6,692 nt of DNA from Lachnospiraceae bacterium (GTDB taxonomy: Bacteria > Bacillota > Clostridia > Lachnospirales > Lachnospiraceae), in contig JAJPZP010000115.1 in the NCBI GenBank assembly GCA_021204285.1, positions 1-6,692 of the forward strand, given 5' to 3'. The notes under the pieces are model-generated. The model was not told the DNA's origin. It saw only the letters and a list, made by a program, of their open reading frames with translations, and made no database searches. Positions 1 to 5,748 of the stretch are shown one piece after another; the stretch's first letter is position 1; every line of letters starts with the position of its first letter. A program made the position numbers and the translations under genes.

Positions 1-746
1 TTTTCCTCCGAAAAACGGCCAAAATAGAGTACGTAATGCTTTTTTACCGGCTCTTTCCATTCGACTCTATCTATAAAGTTGATCAGAACCGTTGTCTTTC
101 TCCGAAGATCCGGATTGCTGTCCAATCGATCCTTCATGAACTGTGTGGGACAGATGACGGCATCAATTTCCCGGTATACTTTTTTCCGTTTCCAGAAATA
201 GCCTTCCAGAGAGCCGATCAGGCTTTTCGCAAGGGAACCGTGGATGCATTTTCCTTTTACGCAATGAAAAAATGCACCATGGGTGCACCTTTCACAGTTT
301 TCGTGGGTATGCGGGTTGTTCAGCATATGATCCGGACAGATCAGCTGATAGTCGTGAGCGGTAAATACGATCCGGGTTTTATGCCCGGATTCTTTTTCCC
401 ATTTCCGGATCTCCAGGATAATGGACGGTGTCAGCTGATAATTGAAATTGTTCAGATGGCAGACGTCCGGCCGGAAATCGTCCAGTACAAGCCTGATTTT
501 TTCCCTGGCCTCTTTAGAGTAAACTGTCTTGATCGGGTAGGACAGTTTTGAAAGGCGGCTACCACCGTGGAAATCCATATCCGAAGTGTAGACGTTCACC
601 GCATTTCCAACACAGCGCCCCTCGTGTTCCATGCCGAAATACTGCACTTCGTGCCCATGTTTTATCAGCACTTCGCCAAGTTTAAAAATATAAGTCTCTG
701 ATCCGCCATTAGGATACAGAAACTTGTTGATCATCAATATTTTCAA
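1..746 (-). CDS. Family 4 (GT-B) glycosyltransferase, 3' end outside the window
   Basis: This encodes the N-terminal 248 residues of a glycosyltransferase that probably transfers a sugar from a nucleotide donor during surface polysaccharide assembly in the cytoplasm. The protein opens with a Rossmann strand followed by a GGSE motif (residues 14-17), typical of GT4 enzymes. It has a HDY motif at 131-133, a cysteine cluster (C137, C151, C154, C162, C167) often seen in this group, and ends inside the YFGRFSEE motif that starts the second, donor-binding domain. I chose a TTG start at 746: it gives the usual opening (M)KILMINKF, an AAGGGA ribosome site lies 11 bases upstream, and a stop occurs at 762-764. 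The ATG at 734 is in frame but has no ribosome site. It lies 90 bp after manA with no terminator between, so it is probably cotranscribed. Acceptor and donor cannot be told; the neighbours make GDP-mannose, so a mannosyl step is possible but unproven. Confidence 0.88.
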   Translation of the reverse strand, partial: MKILMINKFLYPNGGSETYIFKLGEVLIKHGHEVQYFGMEHEGRCVGNAVNVYTSDMDFHGGSRLSKLSYPIKTVYSKEAREKIRLVLDDFRPDVCHLNNFNYQLTPSIILEIRKWEKESGHKTRIVFTAHDYQLICPDHMLNNPHTHENCERCTHGAFFHCVKGKCIHGSLAKSLIGSLEGYFWKRKKVYREIDAVICPTQFMKDRLDSNPDLRRKTTVLINFIDRVEWKEPVKKHYVLYFGRFSEE

Positions 747-836
747 TGCTATCTGTTCCCTTTATCAACATTTTGGTGTTCATACTTCCAATCGAATTCC
801 CATGCATTATGCTCGTAACATGTTATTTTCCGGTTC

Positions 837-1796
837 TCAGCACCTGACTTTTAAGAATTCCAATATTCCACCAACCTGGCACCTTCCGCTCCCTGCGGCC
901 AGAAAGATACAATCACCCTTCCGGAAGTACAAAGCATTCGCGCAGGACTCTGTTTCCAGCTTTCCCTCGCCTTCGATGCAGAGAAGAACCTGAAACGAGG
1001 TTTCCAATACGGAAAATGAAAAGCTCTTGCTGACCTGAATCTTTTCGGTCTCGAAGTATTCGCACCGGCACAGGATTTCCCGGGAGCAGCCCAGATAGTA
1101 GCGGATCAGTCTGGAGTGCCGCTCGATGCGGGGAGATGCTTTCCGGTTCATGACATCAAGGGCCTTGTCCAGATGAAGGGGACGCAGGTCGCCGTTTTTG
1201 TCCGTGCGATGATAGTCATAAACGCGGTATGTAACGTTTGAATTTTCCTGGATTTCCGCGAGAAGAACCCCCGCGCCAATTGCGTGAACCAGACCGGAGG
1301 GGATATAAAAGACGTTGCCTTTGCATACGGGCACCCGCTGGAGATGTTTTGCGAGATCGTTTCCTTTTACGGCCTCGCACAGCTGTTTCTCTGTGACGTC
1401 GTGGGCAAAACCAATCACCAGACTGGCTCCCGGAAGCGCGTCCAGCACATACCACATTTCCGTTTTCCCGTTCTGATTCTCGTGCTGCCTGGCATAGGCA
1501 TCATCGGGATGAACCTGTATGGACAGATCGGATTTCGCGTCTATAAATTTAATCAGGATCGGCAGGCCATTTTCCTGTTTGCTTCCCAGATAATCCGGGT
1601 GCTGCTGTAATACTTCTGCCAGCGTTTTTCCCTGATGGACTCCATTCAGGATGGTGTTGGAGCCATCCGGATGGACGGAACATTCCCACGATTCGGCGAG
1701 GGGTGTCATATCAATGGCCTTGTGGAACTCGGTTTTCAGCCTGGTGCCGCCCCACAGATAGTCCTTGCCAACCGGCCTTAAGAGCATGGGCTCCAT
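837..1796 (-). CDS. manA: Class I mannose-6-phosphate isomerase
   Basis: This is a 319-residue zinc enzyme interconverting mannose-6-phosphate and fructose-6-phosphate, the entry to GDP-mannose synthesis. Its length matches short Firmicutes ManA proteins (about 315 residues). Family motifs are in order: LLRPVGKDYLWGG near the N-terminus, QVHPDD at 94-99 (H96 a metal ligand), GKTEMWYVLDA (E113), PSGLVHAIGAG (H171), and NSNVTYRVYDYHR with the expected active-site arginine at 191. The C-terminal part is the usual second cupin-like domain. The frame is open to an ATG at 1838, but that lies inside manC. The ATG at 1796 is preferred because GAGGGA sits 7 bases upstream and it begins one base after the manC stop (TAG-G-ATG), which suggests translational coupling. 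No key residue appears to be missing. Confidence 0.95.
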   Translation of the reverse strand: MEPMLLRPVGKDYLWGGTRLKTEFHKAIDMTPLAESWECSVHPDGSNTILNGVHQGKTLAEVLQQHPDYLGSKQENGLPILIKFIDAKSDLSIQVHPDDAYARQHENQNGKTEMWYVLDALPGASLVIGFAHDVTEKQLCEAVKGNDLAKHLQRVPVCKGNVFYIPSGLVHAIGAGVLLAEIQENSNVTYRVYDYHRTDKNGDLRPLHLDKALDVMNRKASPRIERHSRLIRYYLGCSREILCRCEYFETEKIQVSKSFSFSVLETSFQVLLCIEGEGKLETESCANALYFRKGDCIFLAAGSGRCQVGGILEFLKVRC

Positions 1797-1797
1797 C

Positions 1798-3132
1798 CTA
1801 CAATCCCTCTTTGGCCAGAGCCCCGGTGTCGCATACATTCTTGTCCCGCAGGGACAGTTCTTTTCCGATCTGTACTTCGATAAGGCTCAGGTTGGTTTCC
1901 GCTATGATCATGTGCTTGCATCCGGCGGCGATCGTGACGACATCGCCCGGGCGGACGATCTGCTCCATTCCGTCTACGATGGTCTTCCCTCTTCCGGATA
2001 CAATGGTCCAGACCTCGTCCTTGTGTTCATGCCAGTGATAACTCATCTTATGGCCGGCCCGCAGCACATTTTTGATGGTCAGGGAACCCGGCTGCGCATC
2101 GATCACGGTGTAAGTGCCATATGATTTTTCCGCGAAGTGCACATCGGTGCTGATCGCTTCCACATAGGGCTTCATCTGTCCGCTACGTTCTTTATCCGAA
2201 ACCAGTATGCCGTCTGTGCTCGCCGCAACGACCATATCTTTGCAGCCCATGATGAGAATGGGGATATCTAGCTCATTGACCGCGTTTACATTTTCACAGG
2301 TCTCGTCCAGCGTGACATTTCCTTTGCTCTTATCGGCCATTACCTCCGACATCATGTTCCAGCTGCCGACGTCTCTCCACTCGCCGGCATAGCGCAGGAC
2401 CTGAATGCGCGTTTCCTTCTCCACAACGGCATAATCAAAGCTTATTTTCGTAAGCGTATCGTATTGGGAATAGAGGTCGCGATAGTCCGAAAAGTCCAGC
2501 ATGGAGTGCGCCTTGTCCAGCATATAGCCGAGCCGGAACGCAAAAACGCCGGCGTTCCACAATGCGCCCTGTGAGATATATTGTTCCGCTTTCTCCCTGT
2601 CCGGTTTTTCCTTGAATTCCTTTACCGGGCTGACCGATTCCCGGCTCTCCGGTATGATGTAACCATATTTTTTGCTGGGCACGGTCGGCTCGATACCCAC
2701 CAGGGTGAGATTTGCGGTCCCCTGATGTACCAGAGCCTCCAGCTTATTTACCGCTTCATAATAGCTGCCGTCCACATACGGGTCCACCGGACAGACAACG
2801 ACACACTCGTTCTTGTCTACGCCTTTTTCGTCGTGAAGATAGGCGGCGGCCAGCGCAATGGCCGGGAACGTGTCCCGCCTGCAGGGCTCGACACAGATCG
2901 ATACCGCATCGCCGAGCTGGTTGCGAATGGCGGAAACCTGCGTATGGGAAGTGGCAATTGTCACTTTGGCGTCCGGATTGGCCGACAGGATCTGGTGATA
3001 GACCCTGTGAACCATGGATTCGTAGTTCCCATCCTTGTCCTTGAACAGCTTGATGAACTGCTTGCTCCAGATATCGTTGGAAAGCGGCCACAGACGTTTT
3101 CCGCTGCCGCCTGAAAGCAAAATGATCTGCAT
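1798..3132 (-). CDS. manC: Mannose-1-phosphate guanylyltransferase with C-terminal cupin
   Basis: This 444-residue protein makes GDP-mannose from mannose-1-phosphate and GTP, the activated sugar for mannose-containing glycans. The N-terminal nucleotidyltransferase domain (about 1-265) opens with LSGGSGKRLWPLS, the family nucleotide-binding signature. It continues with K24, VEPCRRDT (81-88), CPVDPYV, FKEKPD (173-178), NAGVFAF (193-199) and WRDVGSWN (252-259). The C-terminal cupin (about 346-423) keeps probable metal ligands H368, H370 and E373 in SYHWHEHKDEVW and H407 in GCKHM, as in the type II phosphomannose isomerase half of bifunctional ManC/CpsB proteins. At 444 residues it is somewhat shorter than the usual 470-480. 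The ATG at 3132 has AAAGGAA about 7 bases upstream. It begins the sugar operon and sits just past the terminator of the upstream ATPase gene. Isomerase activity is uncertain because a dedicated ManA follows. Confidence 0.92.
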   Translation of the reverse strand: MQIILLSGGSGKRLWPLSNDIWSKQFIKLFKDKDGNYESMVHRVYHQILSANPDAKVTIATSHTQVSAIRNQLGDAVSICVEPCRRDTFPAIALAAAYLHDEKGVDKNECVVVCPVDPYVDGSYYEAVNKLEALVHQGTANLTLVGIEPTVPSKKYGYIIPESRESVSPVKEFKEKPDREKAEQYISQGALWNAGVFAFRLGYMLDKAHSMLDFSDYRDLYSQYDTLTKISFDYAVVEKETRIQVLRYAGEWRDVGSWNMMSEVMADKSKGNVTLDETCENVNAVNELDIPILIMGCKDMVVAASTDGILVSDKERSGQMKPYVEAISTDVHFAEKSYGTYTVIDAQPGSLTIKNVLRAGHKMSYHWHEHKDEVWTIVSGRGKTIVDGMEQIVRPGDVVTIAAGCKHMIIAETNLSLIEVQIGKELSLRDKNVCDTGALAKEGL

Positions 3133-3160
3133 TTGAATTTCCTTTATGATATTTTTTCAC

Positions 3161-3196
3161 AAAAAATAAGAGCCGCTTTGGACTCTTACTTTTTAT
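3161..3196 (-). terminator. Intrinsic terminator after the AAA-ATPase/nuclease gene
   Basis: An 8-bp stem with one bulged base (3167-3174 pairing with 3180-3188) closes a 5-base loop. Read on the minus strand it is followed directly by six T residues (3166-3161). It lies about 40 bases past the stop of the upstream gene and about 30 bases before the manC start. The plus strand also has a short T run after the stem (3190-3194), so it could act both ways. Confidence 0.8.
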
Positions 3197-3232
3197 CTTT
3201 CATTCTGTTATTTTGATTCCCGTATCAGCGGT

Positions 3233-4822
3233 CTACACCCGCTCTATCACACAGCTGTGCCGCTTCGCGCCCGCGCCCTTCGCATCCTTATCATAATTGA
3301 TCCCGACCAGCAACAGATTTCCTTTATAATCCTTCAATGCCCCGTCATAGAGATTGTCATGGATCTGCCGGATAGCGCTGTCGGCGCTTTGATTATATTT
3401 CAATTCCACGATCACGGCTGGTTTAGCGACGCCCTTTCGGGGAATAAATGCCAGATCAGCGAAACCTTTCCCCGTCGGCAGTTCCCGTACGATGTTGTAA
3501 TATCGCTTTGCTGTATAATATGCGATCGTGATTGCGCAGCTCAGGGAAGCCTCATTATTATACTGCAATACAGAGGAGACCGATTCGTGAATTCGTTCTA
3601 ATGAATCTGCCACCGCATCGGCATCGCCATTTAGCGTTGCGCGGAGCAGCTTCTCTGAATCTTCCATCGCTTTTCCGATCTCTCCCCACTCGTCTCCGCT
3701 GACGGCATCTTCAAAGGCTTCGGCGACTTCCAGGTTCGGGATATAGGCCTCCCGGTTCGCTGAGTCGTAGGCAAGATATCCCAGATGGATGAGGAGCGTC
3801 AGCACATCGTTTCTGTTATGGAAAGAGGTCAGATCGTTCTGGAAGGTGCTGATTTTCACGCTGATGCGGCCACCGCCCAGCATTTCCGTAATCGAAGCCT
3901 TCAGACCGTCAAAATCCATGTTGATATAGGATCGCAGGCTTTCAAATGTCTCTGTTTGTGTCCAGTAATTTCGTATCTCACCGTTCTGCAGCGCATGCAT
4001 GATGGAATTGGGACTGTATACATGTTGAAGTTGATGAAACGAGTACCCGTCATACCAGGTGCGCAGCTCTTCGAAGTCCATCTGACTGTCAGCGCAAAGG
4101 CGTTGCACCTCAGCTTCCGTAAAGCCCACATATGCAGCAAGCCTTCCGGGATTTGTCATCGTATATTCCCGGAAATCAGTAAGCGCGGACTCCGTTCCGT
4201 ATTTTTTAATCGGGAGGATACCAGTCATATAGGCAGCTGCGATCGTCTCATCTGTCGTCGTTCCGCCTTTGAAAAGGCCGCGAAGGAGCTGGACGTATTC
4301 TTTCTGCAGCGCCTGATCATTTTTAGCCTCTCGGAAAAGCGCGTCCCACTCGTCTATGATAACGATAAACTGCTTGCCGGTTTGCCGGGAAACCATGGAC
4401 AACGCCCGGGGAAGTGAACTTTCTCCCTCTGGAATCAGATTTGCAAATTTGTCTTTCAGCTCAAGAATAACGCTGCTCTGGATATCCCTGACAATTTCAT
4501 TCATATGATCCGTAGTGGAGATAAACCATGTGATATCCAGATAGATCACATCGTACTGATTCAGATGTTTTTCGAAGGACTCTTTGTGAGAAATCTCCAG
4601 TCCCTCGAAGAGGGCGCGGGAATCGCAGCTCTTATCATAATACGCGCACAACATTTTCGCCGCGAAAGATTTTCCAAAGCGGCGCGGGCGGCTGAAACAG
4701 GTTAGTTTAAGCGGTGTGTTGATCGTACTGTTCACATAATCAATCAGTCCCGTCTTGTCAACGTACACATCATTCCGAATTGTTTGAAATCCTCGATTTC
4801 CCGGATTCAGATAGATTCCCAT
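3233..4822 (-). CDS. AAA-ATPase-like protein with C-terminal PD-(D/E)XK nuclease domain
   Basis: This 529-residue protein has the architecture of the abundant, poorly characterised 'predicted AAA-ATPase / DUF1703-type nuclease' family. The N-terminal ATPase part has a P-loop of the form RPRRFGKSF (K51, S52) and a Walker B strand IVIIDEWD (D157, E158). A middle helical region contains WYDGYSF and YSPNS. The C-terminal domain shows a PD-(D/E)XK core: FADL with D456 followed by VELK with E473 and K475, and a possible upstream helix glutamate in NNEASLS (E424). Cytoplasmic; no signal peptide or membrane segment is visible. The ATG at 4822 has a perfect AGGAGG 9 bases upstream, and a near-consensus promoter lies just before it. 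A partial paralog lies at 5749-6692. The cellular role is unknown; roles in defence or DNA processing are guesses from domain content only. Confidence 0.9.
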   Translation of the reverse strand: MGIYLNPGNRGFQTIRNDVYVDKTGLIDYVNSTINTPLKLTCFSRPRRFGKSFAAKMLCAYYDKSCDSRALFEGLEISHKESFEKHLNQYDVIYLDITWFISTTDHMNEIVRDIQSSVILELKDKFANLIPEGESSLPRALSMVSRQTGKQFIVIIDEWDALFREAKNDQALQKEYVQLLRGLFKGGTTTDETIAAAYMTGILPIKKYGTESALTDFREYTMTNPGRLAAYVGFTEAEVQRLCADSQMDFEELRTWYDGYSFHQLQHVYSPNSIMHALQNGEIRNYWTQTETFESLRSYINMDFDGLKASITEMLGGGRISVKISTFQNDLTSFHNRNDVLTLLIHLGYLAYDSANREAYIPNLEVAEAFEDAVSGDEWGEIGKAMEDSEKLLRATLNGDADAVADSLERIHESVSSVLQYNNEASLSCAITIAYYTAKRYYNIVRELPTGKGFADLAFIPRKGVAKPAVIVELKYNQSADSAIRQIHDNLYDGALKDYKGNLLLVGINYDKDAKGAGAKRHSCVIERV

Positions 4823-4857
4823 CCGCCCTGGCCTCCTGTCACGAATTTTCTCCTATC

Positions 4858-4886
4858 ATTATATCGTGACACCCTGCTTTTCTCAA
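4858..4886 (-). promoter_or_regulatory. Sigma-A-type promoter of the AAA-ATPase/nuclease gene
   Basis: On the minus strand a TTGAGA -35 (4886-4881) and a perfect TATAAT -10 (4863-4858) are separated by 17 bp. Transcription would begin near 4851, giving a short leader of about 29 bases that contains the AGGAGG ribosome site at 4837-4832 and the ATG at 4822. Confidence 0.75.
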
Positions 4887-4942
4887 GCCCATTCCCGGAC
4901 TTTTCGCCTGCCGGAACGCGCTCTCAGCGTACGCTTCGCCAC

Positions 4943-5052
4943 CCCGCCCGCCGGTTCCACCCGACGGCCGGATTTCTGCCAGCCATATGACCACCGTATC
5001 CGCTGCAGCGCGACGGCGCGACGACTGCAGGAACCGGCTTTTTTGCGGCGGG
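4943..5052. repeat. Long GC-rich inverted repeat in the gene-free interval
   Basis: A perfect 9-bp arm (4950-4958, GCCGGTTCC) pairs with its reverse complement at 5030-5038. Outside it a further 6 bp (4943-4948 with 5047-5052) can pair if an 8-base bulge is allowed. The enclosed 71 bases contain a nested repeat of CTGCAG (5003-5008 and 5025-5030). The stretch is visibly richer in G+C than the flanking genes and has no credible ORF. It may be part of a structured transcript from the promoter at 5188-5216, or a remnant of a dispersed element; the sequence alone does not decide. Confidence 0.5.
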
Positions 5053-5059
5053 AACGGAC

Positions 5060-5093
5060 AAAAAAAGGAAGCATTACGACTCCCGCTCTTTTT
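5060..5093 (-). terminator. Weak terminator-like hairpin with a T7 tract
   Basis: On the minus strand a 5-bp stem with one G-U pair (5084-5080 with 5071-5067) and an 8-base loop is followed by seven T residues (5066-5060). The A-rich stretch before the stem (5093-5089) can extend pairing with the T tract. Position and T tract suit a terminator for a short RNA begun at about 5181, but the stem is short, so readthrough is likely. Confidence 0.4.
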
Positions 5094-5103
5094 GACCACT
5101 TTT

Positions 5104-5132
5104 GGTTCGCTAAACCCGCCCTTTAGCGAACC
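5104..5132. repeat. Perfect 11-bp hairpin with 7-base loop
   Basis: GGTTCGCTAAA at 5104-5114 is exactly reverse-complementary to 5122-5132, with a CCCGCCC loop (GGGCGGG on the minus strand). Neither strand has a T run directly after the stem, so it is not a standard terminator. It lies within the candidate minus-strand RNA. Confidence 0.7.
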
Positions 5133-5159
5133 GCTTCTACTACAGTATTCCCAGTGCTG

Positions 5160-5186
5160 TATGCGTTCAGTCTCATACAACGCATA
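5160..5186. promoter_or_regulatory. 8-bp inverted repeat adjoining a -10 element, possible operator
   Basis: TATGCGTT (5160-5167) and its exact reverse complement (5179-5186) are separated by 11 bases. The repeat begins one base past the -10 of the minus-strand promoter at 5188-5216, covering the expected start site. That position suits a repressor site. The nearby XRE-type protein is a natural candidate to bind it, but this is inferred. It might instead form a 5' RNA hairpin. Confidence 0.45.
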
Positions 5187-5187
5187 T

Positions 5188-5216
5188 ATAATAACATCTT
5201 TTTTCGTGAGAGTCAA
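5188..5216 (-). promoter_or_regulatory. Strong distal sigma-A-type promoter
   Basis: On the minus strand TTGACT (5216-5211) and TATTAT (5193-5188) are separated by exactly 17 bp, each one base from consensus. The expected start is near 5181. It points toward the ATPase/nuclease gene but lies about 360 bases from that start codon. Confidence 0.72.
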
Positions 5217-5296
5217 TTTTTAGCGCACGATTTCTCCAGGAACTGCACATTAAAATTTTTTATCGCAATTTTTTCAAAAAAATGCTATATATATCG

Positions 5297-5325
5297 TTGC
5301 GGGGCTGCCTTTATTTGTATAAAAT
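5297..5325 (+). promoter_or_regulatory. Probable promoter of the XRE-family gene
   Basis: TTGCGG (5297-5302) and TAAAAT (5320-5325) are 17 bp apart; an overlapping TATAAA at 5318-5323 is an alternative -10. Upstream DNA is very A/T-rich, with T and A tracts at 5256-5282. The leader to the start codon would be about 50 bases. The -35 is only a partial match. Confidence 0.5.
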
Positions 5326-5381
5326 CACACTAAAGACTGCCATGAAGAGCAGTTAAAAAATACATAAGAGGGGAAATGGAT

Positions 5382-5636
5382 ATGAAGGAAAAAGATATTA
5401 AACTGAATGCGTATGTAAGAACTGTTACAATGGAATTCCGGCGTAAAAATCAGCTCACACAGGAGCAAATGGCGGAATGTCTGAATATCGCGCCCAGAAG
5501 TTATCAGGCTCAGGAAGAAGGACACTGTGGTTTCAGCGGACAGACGATCTGCAGACTGCTCGTCCTGTTGTCTGCGGAGGACCGCCTAGCCTTTGTGCAT
5601 GGTATCGAAACCGGTGTATGGGATCAGAAATCCTGA
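5382..5636 (+). CDS. Small XRE-family helix-turn-helix protein
   Basis: This encodes an 84-residue predicted DNA-binding protein. The helix-turn-helix spans roughly residues 18-48: LTQEQMAECL (25-34) as the first helix of the motif and APRSYQAQEEG (37-47) as the recognition helix, followed by a helix at 52-64. It resembles short single-domain XRE-like regulators common in Clostridia. There is no second domain, so ligand sensing is not evident. Two in-frame ATGs compete: at 5376 the GAGGGG ribosome site (5368-5373) would be only 2 bases away, while at 5382 the spacing is 8, so 5382 is preferred. It runs divergently from the ATPase/nuclease gene at 3233-4822 and converges with the paralog at 5749-6692. 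It may regulate one or both, or itself; none of this is shown by the sequence. Confidence 0.78.
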   Translation: MKEKDIKLNAYVRTVTMEFRRKNQLTQEQMAECLNIAPRSYQAQEEGHCGFSGQTICRLLVLLSAEDRLAFVHGIETGVWDQKS

Positions 5637-5654
5637 TCCCGGCGTGAACGCCGG
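5620..5654 (+). repeat. Two overlapping hairpins at the XRE stop codon
   Basis: GGGATCAG (5620-5627) pairs perfectly with 5633-5640 across a 5-base loop, enclosing the last codons and including the TGA stop. CCGGCG (5639-5644) pairs perfectly with 5649-5654 across a TGAA loop. They share bases 5639-5640, so full formation of both is mutually exclusive. No T tract follows, so they are not a normal terminator. Confidence 0.6.
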
Positions 5655-5691
5655 TACTACTGTAGGAACAATCAAATCAAATAACAGACAG

Positions 5692-5739
5692 TCTCCGCCC
5701 GCCTCCCCGATCCAGTGTGGGAGGCGGAACGGAGATTTT
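5692..5739 (+). terminator. Terminator between convergent XRE and ATPase/nuclease genes
   Basis: TCTCCG (5692-5697) pairs with 5730-5735 and GCCTCCC (5701-5707) with 5719-5725, with a 3 by 4 internal loop and an 11-base apical loop, followed by TTTT on the plus strand. It lies 55 bases past the XRE stop and 10 bases from the end of the convergent gene. The T run is short. The minus strand lacks a clean T run, so action for the convergent gene is less certain. Confidence 0.6.
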
Positions 5740-5748
5740 CTGCTTGAT

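Larger units (their letters stand above)
5060..5181 (-). ncRNA. Candidate small structured RNA, about 120 nt
   Basis: The strong minus-strand promoter at 5188-5216 would start a transcript near 5181, some 360 bases before the next start codon and with no credible ORF in between. The first 120 bases contain an initial 5-bp hairpin, a TACAG/CTGTA hairpin (5161-5141), a perfect 11-bp hairpin with a G-rich loop (5132-5104), and a T-tract hairpin at 5084-5060. I do not recognise it as a known RNA family. If the terminator leaks, it would be the start of a roughly 360-base leader to the ATPase/nuclease gene. Confidence 0.35.

Noticed and set aside
36..551. 171-codon plus-strand ORF
   Set aside because: It is antisense to the glycosyltransferase, whose translation carries clear family motifs throughout.
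1797..1838. Longer manA start at 1838 adding 14 residues
   Set aside because: It would overlap manC; the ATG at 1796 has an ideal ribosome site and matches the usual family N-terminus.
3146..3151. TATCAT as a manC -10
   Set aside because: No -35 at 16-18 bp spacing, and the leader would be too short to hold the ribosome site.
3785..4417. 210-codon plus-strand ORF
   Set aside because: It is antisense to the ATPase/nuclease gene; no domain or ribosome site.
4839..5216. 125-codon minus-strand ORF across the gene-free interval
   Set aside because: Its ATG lies inside the -35 of the distal promoter, it has no ribosome site, and the translation is low-complexity, R/G/S-rich with no recognisable domain.
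4784..5223. Plus-strand ORFs of 68-86 codons in the same interval
   Set aside because: They overlap each other in different frames, lack ribosome sites and show no domain; they look like by-products of high GC.
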